DNA of 64,000 nt, taken from positions 53,933 through 117,932 of the forward strand of contig DASZRT010000103.1 of the NCBI GenBank assembly GCA_035549075.1, in the 5' to 3' direction. The position numbers were made by a program, and so were the translations under genes. Of this stretch, positions 7,936 through 16,392 are shown piece after piece (the first letter of the stretch is position 1; the number at the start of each line of letters is the position of its first letter). Below the pieces are notes generated by a model. That model did no database searches and was not told where the DNA came from. It saw only the letters and a list, made by a program, of their open reading frames with translations. The DNA is from DASZFV01 sp035549075. Lineage in GTDB: Bacteria; Myxococcota_A; Polyangia; Fen-1088.

Positions 7936-8727
7936 TCACTGCCAGCGGTACGAGATGCTCGCGAACGGCAGGCCGAGCACGAAGCCTCCGTTGGTGTCGC
8001 CGAAGATCGGCTGGATGAAGCCGATGTCGCTCGCGAAGTTGGCGTTGTGGAGGCGCACGCCGTAGCTCGCGAGGACGCCGGGCGCGTTGTCGAAGGTTGA
8101 AAAGCTGCCTTCGTCGATCGCGAGCGACGTCAGCTCGCCGAGGAGCTTCACGTGCGGGCTCACACCGTGAACGATCGAGACGCCATAGATCAGAAGCTGC
8201 GGATGATCGCCGTTGCCGAAGCCGATCTGATACGTCCCGCTCGCCGACAGGAGGGAAGAGCAATCCTCACGGAGGCAGAAGCTGCCGAACGCGCCCGCGC
8301 CGAGCGTCGAGCTTCCGCGGCTGTCGCCGTCGAGGATCTTTCCGTACCCGGCCGACGCCTGCAGCGCGAAATGGAACCGCGGCGTCGAGATGACCTGGCC
8401 CTTGAGCGCGGCGATGCCGACGAACGGGACGTCGGTCGTGATGGGCGCGAGGACGGTGACGCTCGCCTGCAGGCCGTCGGTGATGCCGTACGTGAAGCCG
8501 TGCAGCAGCAGCTCGTAGTTGTTGTACGTGCCCGAGCCGGCGGGCTGGGTCATCGCCGTGGGCAGCAAGAACCCGCGATCGATGTTGGGATCGTCGGCGG
8601 CGGCGCGGGTGTCCGGCGACGGCGCCGCGACGACGACGGGCGCTTCGCCGTCGGCGGCCTGGGCGGTGTGGGGGGCGTAAGCGACGAAAGCGAAGGCCAT
8701 CGAGGCGAAGGCGAGCGACGTTTTCAT
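7936..8727 (-). CDS. Probable outer-membrane/periplasmic beta-strand protein
   Basis: 263 aa. The second in-frame ATG gives a good signal peptide (MKTSLAFASMAFAFVAYAPHTAQA) and is preferred over one five codons upstream. The mature part alternates polar and hydrophobic residues (YELLLHGFTYGITDGLQASVTVLAP, FHFALQASAGYGKI...) and ends in an aromatic strand (SISYRWQ), as small outer-membrane barrels do. Two Cys (SFCLREDC) could form a loop disulfide. Family not recognised; barrel assignment is inferred from pattern only. Divergently transcribed from the SDR gene. Confidence 0.55.
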   Translation of the reverse strand: MKTSLAFASMAFAFVAYAPHTAQAADGEAPVVVAAPSPDTRAAADDPNIDRGFLLPTAMTQPAGSGTYNNYELLLHGFTYGITDGLQASVTVLAPITTDVPFVGIAALKGQVISTPRFHFALQASAGYGKILDGDSRGSSTLGAGAFGSFCLREDCSSLLSASGTYQIGFGNGDHPQLLIYGVSIVHGVSPHVKLLGELTSLAIDEGSFSTFDNAPGVLASYGVRLHNANFASDIGFIQPIFGDTNGGFVLGLPFASISYRWQ

Positions 8728-8877
8728 GATGGCCGCTCTCATTGCAGCGCTCGTGCCGCCGCCGTGGCGCCGTCGTTGCGCGGGCCGACGCCCGTGGTGT
8801 GATGTTTCTACGACGGTGGGCGTTGTGTTCTCGCGACTGCGTCACGACGCCGCGCCCTTTGCTGTAGAGTCCCGCGC

Positions 8878-9642
8878 ATGAAGCTTTCCGGACAGTCAGT
8901 GCTCATCACGGGCGGCGCCTCGGGCATCGGCCAAGGCATCGCGCTCGCGTTCGCAGAGGCAGGCGCCAACGTGGCCATCACGTACGCCACGAGCGATCCC
9001 GCCGAGACGCTCGCGAAGCTCGAGGCGTTCGGGCACAAGGCGCGCGCCAAAGCTCCCCTTGCGATGAAGGCCGACCTGCGGCTCGAGAAAGAGTGCGAGG
9101 GCGTCGTGCGCGAGACGATCGCGGCGTTCGGCGATCTCGACGTGCTGGTCGCGAACACGGGCGGCATCTTGAAGCGCAGCCGCGTCGTCGAGGCGTCGCT
9201 CGAGCTGTGGAACGAGGCGCTCGCCATCAACCTCACGAGCACGTTCCTGTGCGCGCGCGCGGCGCTGCGCCACATGGAGCCCAAGAAGAAGGGCAACCTC
9301 ATCCTCATGAGCTCGCTCGCGGCGCACGACGGAGGCGGCTTCGGCGCGAGCCACTACGCCGCGACCAAGGGCGCCGTGCTGACCTTCACGCGCGCGCTCG
9401 CGAAGGAGGTCGGCCCGCTCGGCATCCGCGTGAACGCCCTCGCGCCCGGCCTCATCGCGACGCGCTTTCACGACACGTTCTCGACGCCCGAGGGCCGCAA
9501 GGGCACCGTCGAAAAGACGCCGCTCCGCCGCGAGGGCACGCCCAAAGACGTCGCCGGCGCCGCCCTCTTCCTCGCGAGCGACGACTCGTCGTTCCTCACG
9601 GGCGAGACGATCGAAGTGAACGGCGGCCTGGGGCTCTACTAG
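8878..9642 (+). CDS. Short-chain dehydrogenase/reductase (FabG-like)
   Basis: 254 aa classical SDR. Cofactor loop TGGASGIG at residues 11-18, Asn118 in the LAINLTS segment, Ser145/146 in LMSSLAAHDGG, and catalytic Tyr160/Lys164 in SHYAATKG. The usual NNAG is ANTGG here. After the active site come the PG motif (ALAPGLIATRF) and the C-terminal VNGGLGLY end. Most similar in style to 3-oxoacyl-ACP reductases and glucose dehydrogenase-type SDRs; the substrate cannot be assigned. Its stop codon shares the palindrome CTAG with the stop of the convergent peptidase gene. Confidence 0.9.
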   Translation: MKLSGQSVLITGGASGIGQGIALAFAEAGANVAITYATSDPAETLAKLEAFGHKARAKAPLAMKADLRLEKECEGVVRETIAAFGDLDVLVANTGGILKRSRVVEASLELWNEALAINLTSTFLCARAALRHMEPKKKGNLILMSSLAAHDGGGFGASHYAATKGAVLTFTRALAKEVGPLGIRVNALAPGLIATRFHDTFSTPEGRKGTVEKTPLRREGTPKDVAGAALFLASDDSSFLTGETIEVNGGLGLY

Positions 9643-10985
9643 GTCGTACTTGGATGGCGCGCCGCCCACCGGGCGTGGCGCGCCTTCCTTCGAACCCGCG
9701 CGAGGCGCTCGTGCTTCTCGGCCATCGCGAGCTCGTGCGTGATCGTGCCCTGCGGCGCGAGCACGAACGCCGACACGAACGCCACCGGATCCTGGAGCTC
9801 GCCGTCGCGGTGCACCTCGAAGTGCAGGTGGCTGCCCGAGACCTTGACGCCCGTGCGGCCGACGGTGCCGATGATCTGCCCCGCCTTGACCGTCTCGCCC
9901 GCGACGACGCGAAAGCTCGTGAGGTGGAAGTAGCCCGTGCGGATGCCATCGGCGTGCATGACGCGCACGAAGAAGCCGCCCGGCCCCATGCTTCGCTCCC
10001 GGTTGCGCCAGCGACGAAGCTGGTACGGCATGAGCCCGCGCGCCGGGACTTGCCCCGGAAGATCCATGCCCGCGAACTGAACGACGCCGTCGGCGACGGC
10101 GCGCACGGGCTCGCCCACGGTGGCGTCGATGTCGAGGCCGCGGTGCGAGCGCGCGCCGTCGTCGCGATCGGCGCCCGGGCCGCTCGTGCCGAGGCGCTCG
10201 CCGCCCTCGAGCGGCGAGACGATCATGAGGCCGAGCGACGACGGCCGAACGACCTCGGGCGCGCCCGCGTAGGCCGCGAGCAGGCGGCGGCGCGCGACCA
10301 ACGTGCGATCTTCGGCCGACGTGCCCCACACGCGATCGCCCCACGCGAAGTGCGCGATCGCCGTGCGGTGAGGCGTGCTGCCCGACGCGGCGTCGAGCGC
10401 GACATGCTCGCGCTCCCACATCGCCAGCAGCGCCGCGCCCACGCGCAGGTTCGCGACGGGATCGAGAAGTTTGTCGTGCTCGAGCGCCGCGCGATCGAAC
10501 GGAAGGCGCGCGCGCGCGTTGAACATCTTCGGTTGAATCTGCAACAGGCCAACGGCGCCGCCGGTCGAGAGCCCGGCGTGGCAGCGGCTCTCGCGGTAGG
10601 CGAGCGCCGCGAGCAAGAACGGGTCGGCGCCCGTCTCGGCGGCGACGGTGCGCACGTCGCGCGCGAGCTCGGGCAGACCGGCCGAAGGCGCGACCTCGCC
10701 ACACAGCGCGACGACGGCGGCGTCGAAGCGCGCGGCGTCGAGCGCGCCCGCCGGCGACGCGGGCTCGGCGGGCCAGCCGCTCGGATCGCGCAGCTCGTGC
10801 GTCTCGCGCTTGTACGGCGCCGAGGTGCGTCGCTCGCGCGCGCCCTCGACGAACACGGGCGCGGCGGGCGCGCTCATCTTGGCCTCACCGCGGTGATCGA
10901 TCGCCGCCGGCGTCGGATCGTCGACGACCGGACCGCCGAGCAGCTCGGTGGCGAAAATGACGAGAGGTCCGACGAGGGCGATCAC
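9639..10985 (-). CDS. Fused lytic transglycosylase (SLT) and M23 metallopeptidase, envelope-anchored
   Basis: 448 aa from a GTG. An N-terminal hydrophobic segment (3-17) acts as anchor or uncleaved signal. An SLT domain at about 105-240 carries the catalytic Glu132 in ALAYRESRC and the GAVGLLQIQPKMF motif. A LytM/M23 domain at about 255-405 carries zinc ligands His281 and Asp285 (SHRGLDID), His354 (GYFHL) and the HxH at 386-388 (GSHLHFEVH). The protein should therefore both cleave glycan strands and cut cross-links in peptidoglycan. Having both on one chain is uncommon. A basic C-terminal tail follows. No division or sporulation neighbour reveals when it acts. Confidence 0.9.
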   Translation of the reverse strand: MIALVGPLVIFATELLGGPVVDDPTPAAIDHRGEAKMSAPAAPVFVEGARERRTSAPYKRETHELRDPSGWPAEPASPAGALDAARFDAAVVALCGEVAPSAGLPELARDVRTVAAETGADPFLLAALAYRESRCHAGLSTGGAVGLLQIQPKMFNARARLPFDRAALEHDKLLDPVANLRVGAALLAMWEREHVALDAASGSTPHRTAIAHFAWGDRVWGTSAEDRTLVARRRLLAAYAGAPEVVRPSSLGLMIVSPLEGGERLGTSGPGADRDDGARSHRGLDIDATVGEPVRAVADGVVQFAGMDLPGQVPARGLMPYQLRRWRNRERSMGPGGFFVRVMHADGIRTGYFHLTSFRVVAGETVKAGQIIGTVGRTGVKVSGSHLHFEVHRDGELQDPVAFVSAFVLAPQGTITHELAMAEKHERLARVRRKARHARWAARHPSTT

Positions 10986-11119
10986 GCGACCCCGAAATCA
11001 TCGACGAGGACCCCGCGAATCTGAAAGAAAATCCAGCGCGTGCACGCGTTTTCTGCGCACGCTGTCGCGCGGTGTGGGGAACCGGGTGACGTCCCTTCTA
11101 CAGCTGCCCACTCGCCGAT

Positions 11120-12364
11120 CTACTCGACCTCAATCCAGTCGAGGTCGGGCGCCGAGTGCGTCTTGTCGCCCGCGAAATTGATCGTGTTGGTCGCACCGGC
11201 CTTGAAGCCCGTGAGCAGAATCAGCTGCTGGCCGATCGCGTTCCAGTTGCCGCCTTTGACGACGGAGAACGGACGCAGCTGCGGGTCCCCGCCGTTGACG
11301 CTGACGTTGAAGTAGCGCTGGCAGGCGTTGTCGGCGCACGCATCGCCGTCGGCGTAGTACACGACGAGGACGTGCGGGCCGTCGGTGGCCGAGAAGACGT
11401 TGTTGAACGTCACCGTCGAGTGCGGGCCGATGTAGCCCACGCGAAAGTTGTTCGAGCACGAACCCGGCGAGCACGCGATCGGCGTGAGAGAGCCGCTCAG
11501 CGTCGCGTTTTCGGCCTGGAAGGTCTGGCCGCGCCACACCGTGATCGGGTTGTTGAAGCCGACGCCGTCGGCCTTGCACGACGACGGCCCGTCGGCGCGC
11601 GACGAGTTGCACGGCGAGCAGTCGCCAAGGAGGTTCGTGAGCGAGAAGTACGGATCGCTGTAGGGCGCGCCCGTCTGCGCGCCGCCGAGGCGGCCCGGCA
11701 CGGTGTCCTTCGCGAAGCCGGGACCGTTGCAGTAGAAGGCGTCGACGGTCTTGCTCGTTTGGTTCGGCAGGAAGATGTTGCCGAAGAACGTGCCCTCGCG
11801 GTTCGGGTATTGCGGGTTCGTGCCCCACCCGATCGCCGGGTCGGCCGAGACGAGCCACAGCGGGATGTGCACACCCGACGTGTTGACGTGCGCGAGCATG
11901 CACGACGACACCATCTGCTGGCAGTTGGTGTCGCACGCGCCGTTCTTCCACCCGGGCGCGAGGCCGACCTGACCGAAGAACGTGTACGAGTTGCCGTTCT
12001 GGTCCTGCTTCGTGAGCGAGTCGCCCAAGGAAAGCGCGCACCGGACCATGTACTCGACGGTCTTGCGTCCCGCATCCGTCGTCATGAGGCCGTTCGACGA
12101 CGCGAGGCCGTTCGACGACGACAAGCCGTTCGACACGGAGAGGCCGTTCGACGACGGCAGGCCGTTCGAGGACGAGAGCCCATTCGACGAGGACAGGCCG
12201 TTCGACGAGGACAGGCCGTTGATGGACGTCAGACCGTTGACGGAGAGCAAGTCCGCGGTCGTGGTTTCGTTCGCCGGCGAGTTGCTCGCTTCGGGCTCGG
12301 CGCCGCACGCAGAGGCGGAGACCGCCAAGAGGGCCAGTCCAACGCGCTGTGCTGTGCAAGCCAT
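11120..12364 (-). CDS. Lipoprotein with nine NGL hexapeptide repeats and a carbohydrate-binding-like C-terminus
   Basis: 414 aa. The ATG chosen follows an AGGAG; an in-frame ATG six codons upstream is possible. Lipobox SASAC acylates Cys20. Residues about 39-93 are nine six-residue units of the form S-S-S-N-G-L. The middle region is Cys-rich (CDTNCQQM, DCSPCNSS) with a degenerate secreted-protein look (PLWLVSADPAIGWGTNPQYP). The last about 130 residues (TFQAENATLSGSLT ... APDLDWIEVE) have the pattern of CBM6/CBM35-type carbohydrate-binding modules, which start 'EAE' and end 'D-x-I-x-l/v'. No catalytic domain. A second NGL lipoprotein starts at the window end. Confidence 0.75.
   Translation of the reverse strand: MACTAQRVGLALLAVSASACGAEPEASNSPANETTTADLLSVNGLTSINGLSSSNGLSSSNGLSSSNGLPSSNGLSVSNGLSSSNGLASSNGLMTTDAGRKTVEYMVRCALSLGDSLTKQDQNGNSYTFFGQVGLAPGWKNGACDTNCQQMVSSCMLAHVNTSGVHIPLWLVSADPAIGWGTNPQYPNREGTFFGNIFLPNQTSKTVDAFYCNGPGFAKDTVPGRLGGAQTGAPYSDPYFSLTNLLGDCSPCNSSRADGPSSCKADGVGFNNPITVWRGQTFQAENATLSGSLTPIACSPGSCSNNFRVGYIGPHSTVTFNNVFSATDGPHVLVVYYADGDACADNACQRYFNVSVNGGDPQLRPFSVVKGGNWNAIGQQLILLTGFKAGATNTINFAGDKTHSAPDLDWIEVE
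12088..12246 (-). repeat. In-frame 18-bp tandem repeats encoding SSSNGL units
   Basis: About nine copies of an 18-bp unit within the lipoprotein gene; on the plus strand each reads roughly GGCCGTTCGACGACGACA with third-base changes. The Asn-Gly-Leu triplet is invariant in every unit while the other three residues vary between S, V, T, I, P and A. Unit identity at the protein level is stronger than at DNA level, pointing to selection on the peptide. Confidence 0.9.
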
Positions 12365-12564
12365 CGTCTCCTGGCTTTGCAATTCGTATGCTACCTAACG
12401 GTCGTATTACACCCCTATCCGAATGCGGGTCTACCCGTGAGGCGCAGGCCGTCATGTTGCCGGGCGGCGCTCCGAATGTTGCGTCGCCGACAACGATGCC
12501 GCCGTCTTGGGCGCATTCGGCGATGGCGCTCGGCGCACGCCTTCCGTAACCTCTCGCGCCACCC

Positions 12565-13860
12565 ATGACCCAAGCCCCCGAACATCCCGCGCTCGAGCAG
12601 CTCCGCCAGGCGCTCGCCTCCGTCGACGGCGCCAACCTCGATCCGATGACCACGCCGTGGGCCGAGCTCGAGCCCGCGATCGCGCGCCTCCTCGGCGGCT
12701 CGTTCGATCCCGACCGCGAAGAGCACCGCGTGATCGCGATGCTCGTCGCCGCGACGTTCGGCGAGCGCGTCAAGCGCGACCTCGCGGGCTTCTGGTTTCC
12801 GAACCGCGCGTCGCTCGACGGCGCGGCCATGGGCTTCCCGGGCGCGGTCATCATGTTCTCGCCGCTCGAGGTCGCGCTGCAGGCGCTGCGACGCGCGCGG
12901 CTGCAGATCCTCGACGACGTCGGCCGCGACCTCGGCCAGACGGTCGCGCGCGCGACGGCCGAGTCGGGCCAGGCGAACGCCTTCGGTCCCGACGACTACC
13001 GCCGCATGTTCGACCCGGGCTTCTTGCAGCTGGCGTGCGTCGATCTCGCCAAGGTGCGCGGCGCCCTCGCGCACACGGGCAACGACGCCGCCAACGAGCT
13101 CGAAGAGGCGATGGGCCGGCTGCCGTCGGCGATGCCGGGCGAGGTGCGCGCGTCGCTGCGCGACCAGATCGTCGGCACGCTGCGCCGGTTGCCCGACGGG
13201 CCGCTGGGCGCGCGCACGCCCGAGGCGGCGCCGCTCGTCGAGCTCATCGCGTTCCTCTCGGGCGCGACCGAGGTGACGCGCTTCGCGCCCGCCGAGATGT
13301 GGGAGCACCTGCTCTTGCCGCTGCTCCACATCGGCGCCGCGGAGGTCTTCCCGCCGCTCGAGGACGAGGACCGCGAGGCGCTGCGCGCGGGCACCGACCC
13401 GCTCGTGATCTACGTCGAGACGGTTCCGTTCAAGACGCCCGCGCTCGACGAGGACGGCATCTTGGGCGTGTTCCCGCCCGAGGGGCTCGGCGCGCTCGCG
13501 CCCGAGCTCGCGGGGTTGCCGACGAGCCGCATCGCCGTCGCGCCCGTCGCGCCGCTCGCGGGCGTCGCGGCGTCGTTCGATCGCGCGGCCGTCGCGGCGG
13601 CGGTCGCGCGCTTCACGCGCCACGCGGTCGAGCAGGCGCAGGGCGTGGGCGCCGCGGCGCCCAACGTCGAGTCGAAGCTGCTGCCGATCGCGCTCGAGCT
13701 TCTGGGCGAGCTCGTGCGCGTCGTCGCCGCCGCGGCCGACGCGACGGCGGGCGAGCGCGCCATCGTGCTCCGCCGCGCGCCCGAGGCCGAGGCGCAGTCG
13801 GACGCCACCCTGCAAGAGCTGCGGCGCGCGCTGCACGGATCGCGCATCATCCTGATTTGA
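12565..13860 (+). CDS. Cytoplasmic protein of unknown function (431 aa)
   Basis: No signal peptide, no clear membrane helix, highly Ala/Leu-rich and mostly helical. Features seen: GFWFPNRASLDGAAMGFPGAVIMFSP-like segment near 75-100, a Glu-rich PPLEDEDRE near 270, and a helical C-terminus ending GSRIILI. No nucleotide-binding, metal-binding or catalytic motif was recognised. It is 10 bp upstream of the release factor 3 gene on the same strand, so co-transcription is likely. Codon usage matches the surrounding chromosome; I would call it a lineage-specific conserved gene. Confidence 0.7.
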   Translation: MTQAPEHPALEQLRQALASVDGANLDPMTTPWAELEPAIARLLGGSFDPDREEHRVIAMLVAATFGERVKRDLAGFWFPNRASLDGAAMGFPGAVIMFSPLEVALQALRRARLQILDDVGRDLGQTVARATAESGQANAFGPDDYRRMFDPGFLQLACVDLAKVRGALAHTGNDAANELEEAMGRLPSAMPGEVRASLRDQIVGTLRRLPDGPLGARTPEAAPLVELIAFLSGATEVTRFAPAEMWEHLLLPLLHIGAAEVFPPLEDEDREALRAGTDPLVIYVETVPFKTPALDEDGILGVFPPEGLGALAPELAGLPTSRIAVAPVAPLAGVAASFDRAAVAAAVARFTRHAVEQAQGVGAAAPNVESKLLPIALELLGELVRVVAAAADATAGERAIVLRRAPEAEAQSDATLQELRRALHGSRIILI

Positions 13861-13870
13861 CGATCATCTG

Positions 13871-15499
13871 ATGGACTCGCCGCAAAGTAGATCGACCATC
13901 AAGGTCAACGTCGCCAAGCGGCGCACCTTCGCGATCATCTCGCACCCCGACGCGGGCAAGACGACGATGACCGAGAAGCTGCTGCTGTACGGCGGCGCCG
14001 TGCACCTCGCCGGCTCGGTGAAGGGCAAGGCCGGCAGCCGCGCCGTCACGAGCGACTGGATGGAGATCGAGCGCCAGCGCGGCATCTCGGTCACGAGCAG
14101 CGTGCTGCAGTTCGAGTACGCGGGGCGCCACCTCAACCTGCTCGACACGCCCGGCCACAACGACTTCAGCGAGGACACCTACCGCACGCTCGCGGCCGCC
14201 GACACGGCCGTCATGCTCATCGACAGCGTCAAAGGCGTCGAGCCGCAGACGATCAAGCTCTTCCAGGTGTGCCGCATGCGCGGCATCCCCATCGTGACGT
14301 TCTTCAACAAGCTCGATCGCGCGGGGCGCCCGCCGCTCGAGCTCCTCGACGAGGTCGAGAGCGTGCTGGGAATCCCGTGCACGCCCATGAACTGGCCCGT
14401 GGGCTCGGGGCAAACGTTCGTGGGCGTCTACGATCGCGCGAGCGCGCAGGTGTTTCGCTTCGAGCGGACGGGGAACGCCTCGCGCGCCCTCATGTCGACG
14501 TGCGCGCCCGACGATCCCGAGCTGCGCGAGGCGCTGGGCGAGCGCGGCTACGCCGAGCTGCAGGACGAGCTCGGCCTGCTCGAGGGCGCGGGCCACGGCT
14601 TCGACAAGGACCGCTTCCTGGCCGGCCAGCTGTCGCCCGTGTTCTTCGGCAGCGCCATGAACAACTTCGGCATCGAGCCGTTCCTCGACAAGTTCGTCGA
14701 GCTGGCGCCGCCGCCGCGCACGCGCTCGACGTCGACCGGCTCGATCGAGCCCGACTCCGAGGCGTTCTCGGCTTTCGTCTTCAAGATCCAGGCGAACATG
14801 GATCCGCGCCACCGCGACCGCATCGCCTTCGTGCGCATCTGCTCCGGACACTTCGCGCGTGGAATGGAGGTCGAGCACGTGCGCACGGGCAAGCCCTTCA
14901 CGATGTCGCGCACCGTGCAGTTCCTCGGGCAAGAGCGAACCACGGTCGATGAAGGCTACGCGGGCGACATCCTGGGCGTGTGGGACGGCGGCAGCCTCCG
15001 CATCGGCGACACGCTCGTCACGGGCGCGCGCTTCGAGTTCGAGGGCGTGCCGCGCTTCTCGCCCGAGCACTTCGTTCAGGCGACGCTCAAGGACCCGCTC
15101 AAGCGCAAGCAGCTCAAGACGGGCCTCGATCAGCTGTCAGAGGAAGGCGCCGTGCAGCTCTTCTTCGATCGCCACCGCTTGCAGCGCGATCCGATCCTGG
15201 GCGCCGTCGGCGTGCTGCAGTTCGAGATCATCCAGCACCGCCTGCTGTCCGAGTACGGCGTGCACGTCGTGTTCTCGTCCCTGCCCTACCGCCACGCGCG
15301 CTGGGTCGAGGGCGAGCCGTTCGAGCCGAACAAGTTCGAGCGCTCGGGCCACACGACGTGCGTGCTCGACGTCGAGAACCGCCCGCTCATCCTCTTCGAC
15401 AGCGACTGGGCTTTGCGCCAGGCGCTGGGCGACAACCCGCAGCTGAAGTTCGTCGCCGCCGTGCAGCCCGGCCGCGGCAACCCGCGCGTCGCGGCTTAG
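13871..15499 (+). CDS. prfC: Peptide chain release factor 3
   Basis: 542 aa GTPase that recycles RF1/RF2 from the ribosome after termination. G1 SHPDAGKTT at residues 24-32, switch II DTPGHNDF at 92-99, G4 NKLD at 146-149. RF3-specific stretches such as LLLYGGAVHLAGSVKGK and SDWMEIERQRGISVTSS separate it from EF-G. The C-terminal domain retains EGAVQLFFDRHRLQRDPILG-type sequence, and total length is standard (about 530). Starts 10 bp after the unknown gene and ends 16 bp before a convergent cytochrome gene. Confidence 0.97.
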   Translation: MDSPQSRSTIKVNVAKRRTFAIISHPDAGKTTMTEKLLLYGGAVHLAGSVKGKAGSRAVTSDWMEIERQRGISVTSSVLQFEYAGRHLNLLDTPGHNDFSEDTYRTLAAADTAVMLIDSVKGVEPQTIKLFQVCRMRGIPIVTFFNKLDRAGRPPLELLDEVESVLGIPCTPMNWPVGSGQTFVGVYDRASAQVFRFERTGNASRALMSTCAPDDPELREALGERGYAELQDELGLLEGAGHGFDKDRFLAGQLSPVFFGSAMNNFGIEPFLDKFVELAPPPRTRSTSTGSIEPDSEAFSAFVFKIQANMDPRHRDRIAFVRICSGHFARGMEVEHVRTGKPFTMSRTVQFLGQERTTVDEGYAGDILGVWDGGSLRIGDTLVTGARFEFEGVPRFSPEHFVQATLKDPLKRKQLKTGLDQLSEEGAVQLFFDRHRLQRDPILGAVGVLQFEIIQHRLLSEYGVHVVFSSLPYRHARWVEGEPFEPNKFERSGHTTCVLDVENRPLILFDSDWALRQALGDNPQLKFVAAVQPGRGNPRVAA

Positions 15500-15515
15500 A
15501 CGCGGTCGCCTCTCG

Positions 15516-16301
15516 CTACTTTTCGGGCGCGCCGTTGAGGATCCAGTCCTTGACGGCGGTCTGCAGCTCGGGGCTCAGCATCGAGCCCGGGTAGTTGGGC
15601 ATCTTCGCGCCGCAGCCGCCCGGCGGGCTGGACTGAGAGACTTTGATGTAGAGCAGGCTGCTCTCGGGGTGTCCGGGGACGACGCGCCGCTTGGTCGTGT
15701 CGAGCCCCGTGCAGCTCTTGTGGTCCGCGCTCACGGAGGCGAGCAAGTTCGCGTAGCTGATCGAGAACCCATCCTGGATCGTCGCGCTGCCGCCGCCCGA
15801 GTTGTGGCAGCCCGCGCAGTTGATCGTGAGCTCGGGACCGATGAAGGCGTTGTAGGTCAGCGGGTAGGTCGACCCCGCGAACATGATGGTGCCGGGACTG
15901 CCACCGCCGCCCGTCGAACCACCGCTCGCCGTCGTTCCGCCGCTGCCCGTCGTGCCGCCCGTCGGCTTCGAGCCTCCGCCGCCGCCGATGCCCGTGGATG
16001 ACGTGCTGCCACCCGTTCCGCTGCCGGTCGTTCCGCCCGTCGGCGTCTGACCACCGGAGCCCGGCTGACCGCCGGCGCTCGTTTGTCCGCCCGTGCCGGA
16101 CGGCGACGTCGTCCCGCCGCCGCCGGTCTCTCCCGTCTTGCCACCGGTGCCGGGCGTCCCCGTCTTGCCGGCCGTCGACCCGCTTTGGCCGGCGTCGAAG
16201 TCGACGCCCTCGCTCCCCGTGCACGCGACGAATGCGAGGGCGCAGGCAGCGCCCACGAGCGCCCATCGACGAATGAAACCTAGTTCGAAGCTCGAACCCA
16301 A
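15516..16301 (-). CDS. c-type cytochrome-like lipoprotein with long Gly/Thr linker
   Basis: 261 aa from a TTG preceded by AGGAG at 6-nt spacing; longer in-frame starts would lie in the inverted repeat upstream, so TTG is favoured. Lipobox ALAFVAC (Cys27), then about 110 residues of GGTTGSGG-type linker, then a monoheme domain: NCAGCHNSGG (CxxCH about 162-166) and a possible distal Met in GAKMPNYPGS. The closing LQTAVKDWILNGA is the usual end of planctomycete/myxobacterial cytochrome modules ('W-I-x-x-G-A'). Likely an outer-surface or periplasmic electron carrier; follows the DUF1552 and DUF1592 genes. Confidence 0.82.
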   Translation of the reverse strand: MGSSFELGFIRRWALVGAACALAFVACTGSEGVDFDAGQSGSTAGKTGTPGTGGKTGETGGGGTTSPSGTGGQTSAGGQPGSGGQTPTGGTTGSGTGGSTSSTGIGGGGGSKPTGGTTGSGGTTASGGSTGGGGSPGTIMFAGSTYPLTYNAFIGPELTINCAGCHNSGGGSATIQDGFSISYANLLASVSADHKSCTGLDTTKRRVVPGHPESSLLYIKVSQSSPPGGCGAKMPNYPGSMLSPELQTAVKDWILNGAPEK

Positions 16302-16326
16302 TTCTTTCTCCTGGCTCCTGATACGC

Positions 16327-16365
16327 GAAGGCCCCGCGCCGGAAACGTCCCGGAGCAGGGCCTTC
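16327..16365 (-). terminator. Inverted repeat between DUF1552 gene and cytochrome gene
   Basis: GAAGGCCC (16327-16334) pairs perfectly with GGGCCTTC (16358-16365) around a GC-rich loop that itself can pair partly (CCGG...CCGG). It lies after the DUF1552 stop and before the TTG start of the cytochrome gene. There is no U-tract, so it could be a weak or Rho-assisted terminator, an mRNA-stabilising 3' hairpin, or a processing site. Confidence 0.45.
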
Positions 16366-16392
16366 ACGCGGCCCGAAGGCCCGTCCTCATCG

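Noticed and set aside
12088..12246. 18-bp tandem repeats as a CRISPR array
   Set aside because: No unique spacers; repeats are contiguous and in frame within a coding sequence.
12365..12400. GCAAAGCC before the first NGL lipoprotein gene as a second GEMM riboswitch
   Set aside because: Only the short GCAAAGCCA string is present, immediately followed by AGGAG and the start codon; the 3' half (GGGTTACCG-type) and the GNRA arm are absent.
15516..16367. Longer start (GTG at 16367) for the cytochrome lipoprotein
   Set aside because: It would put the first codons inside the inverted repeat and move the lipobox far from the N-terminus; the TTG with AGGAG is better placed.
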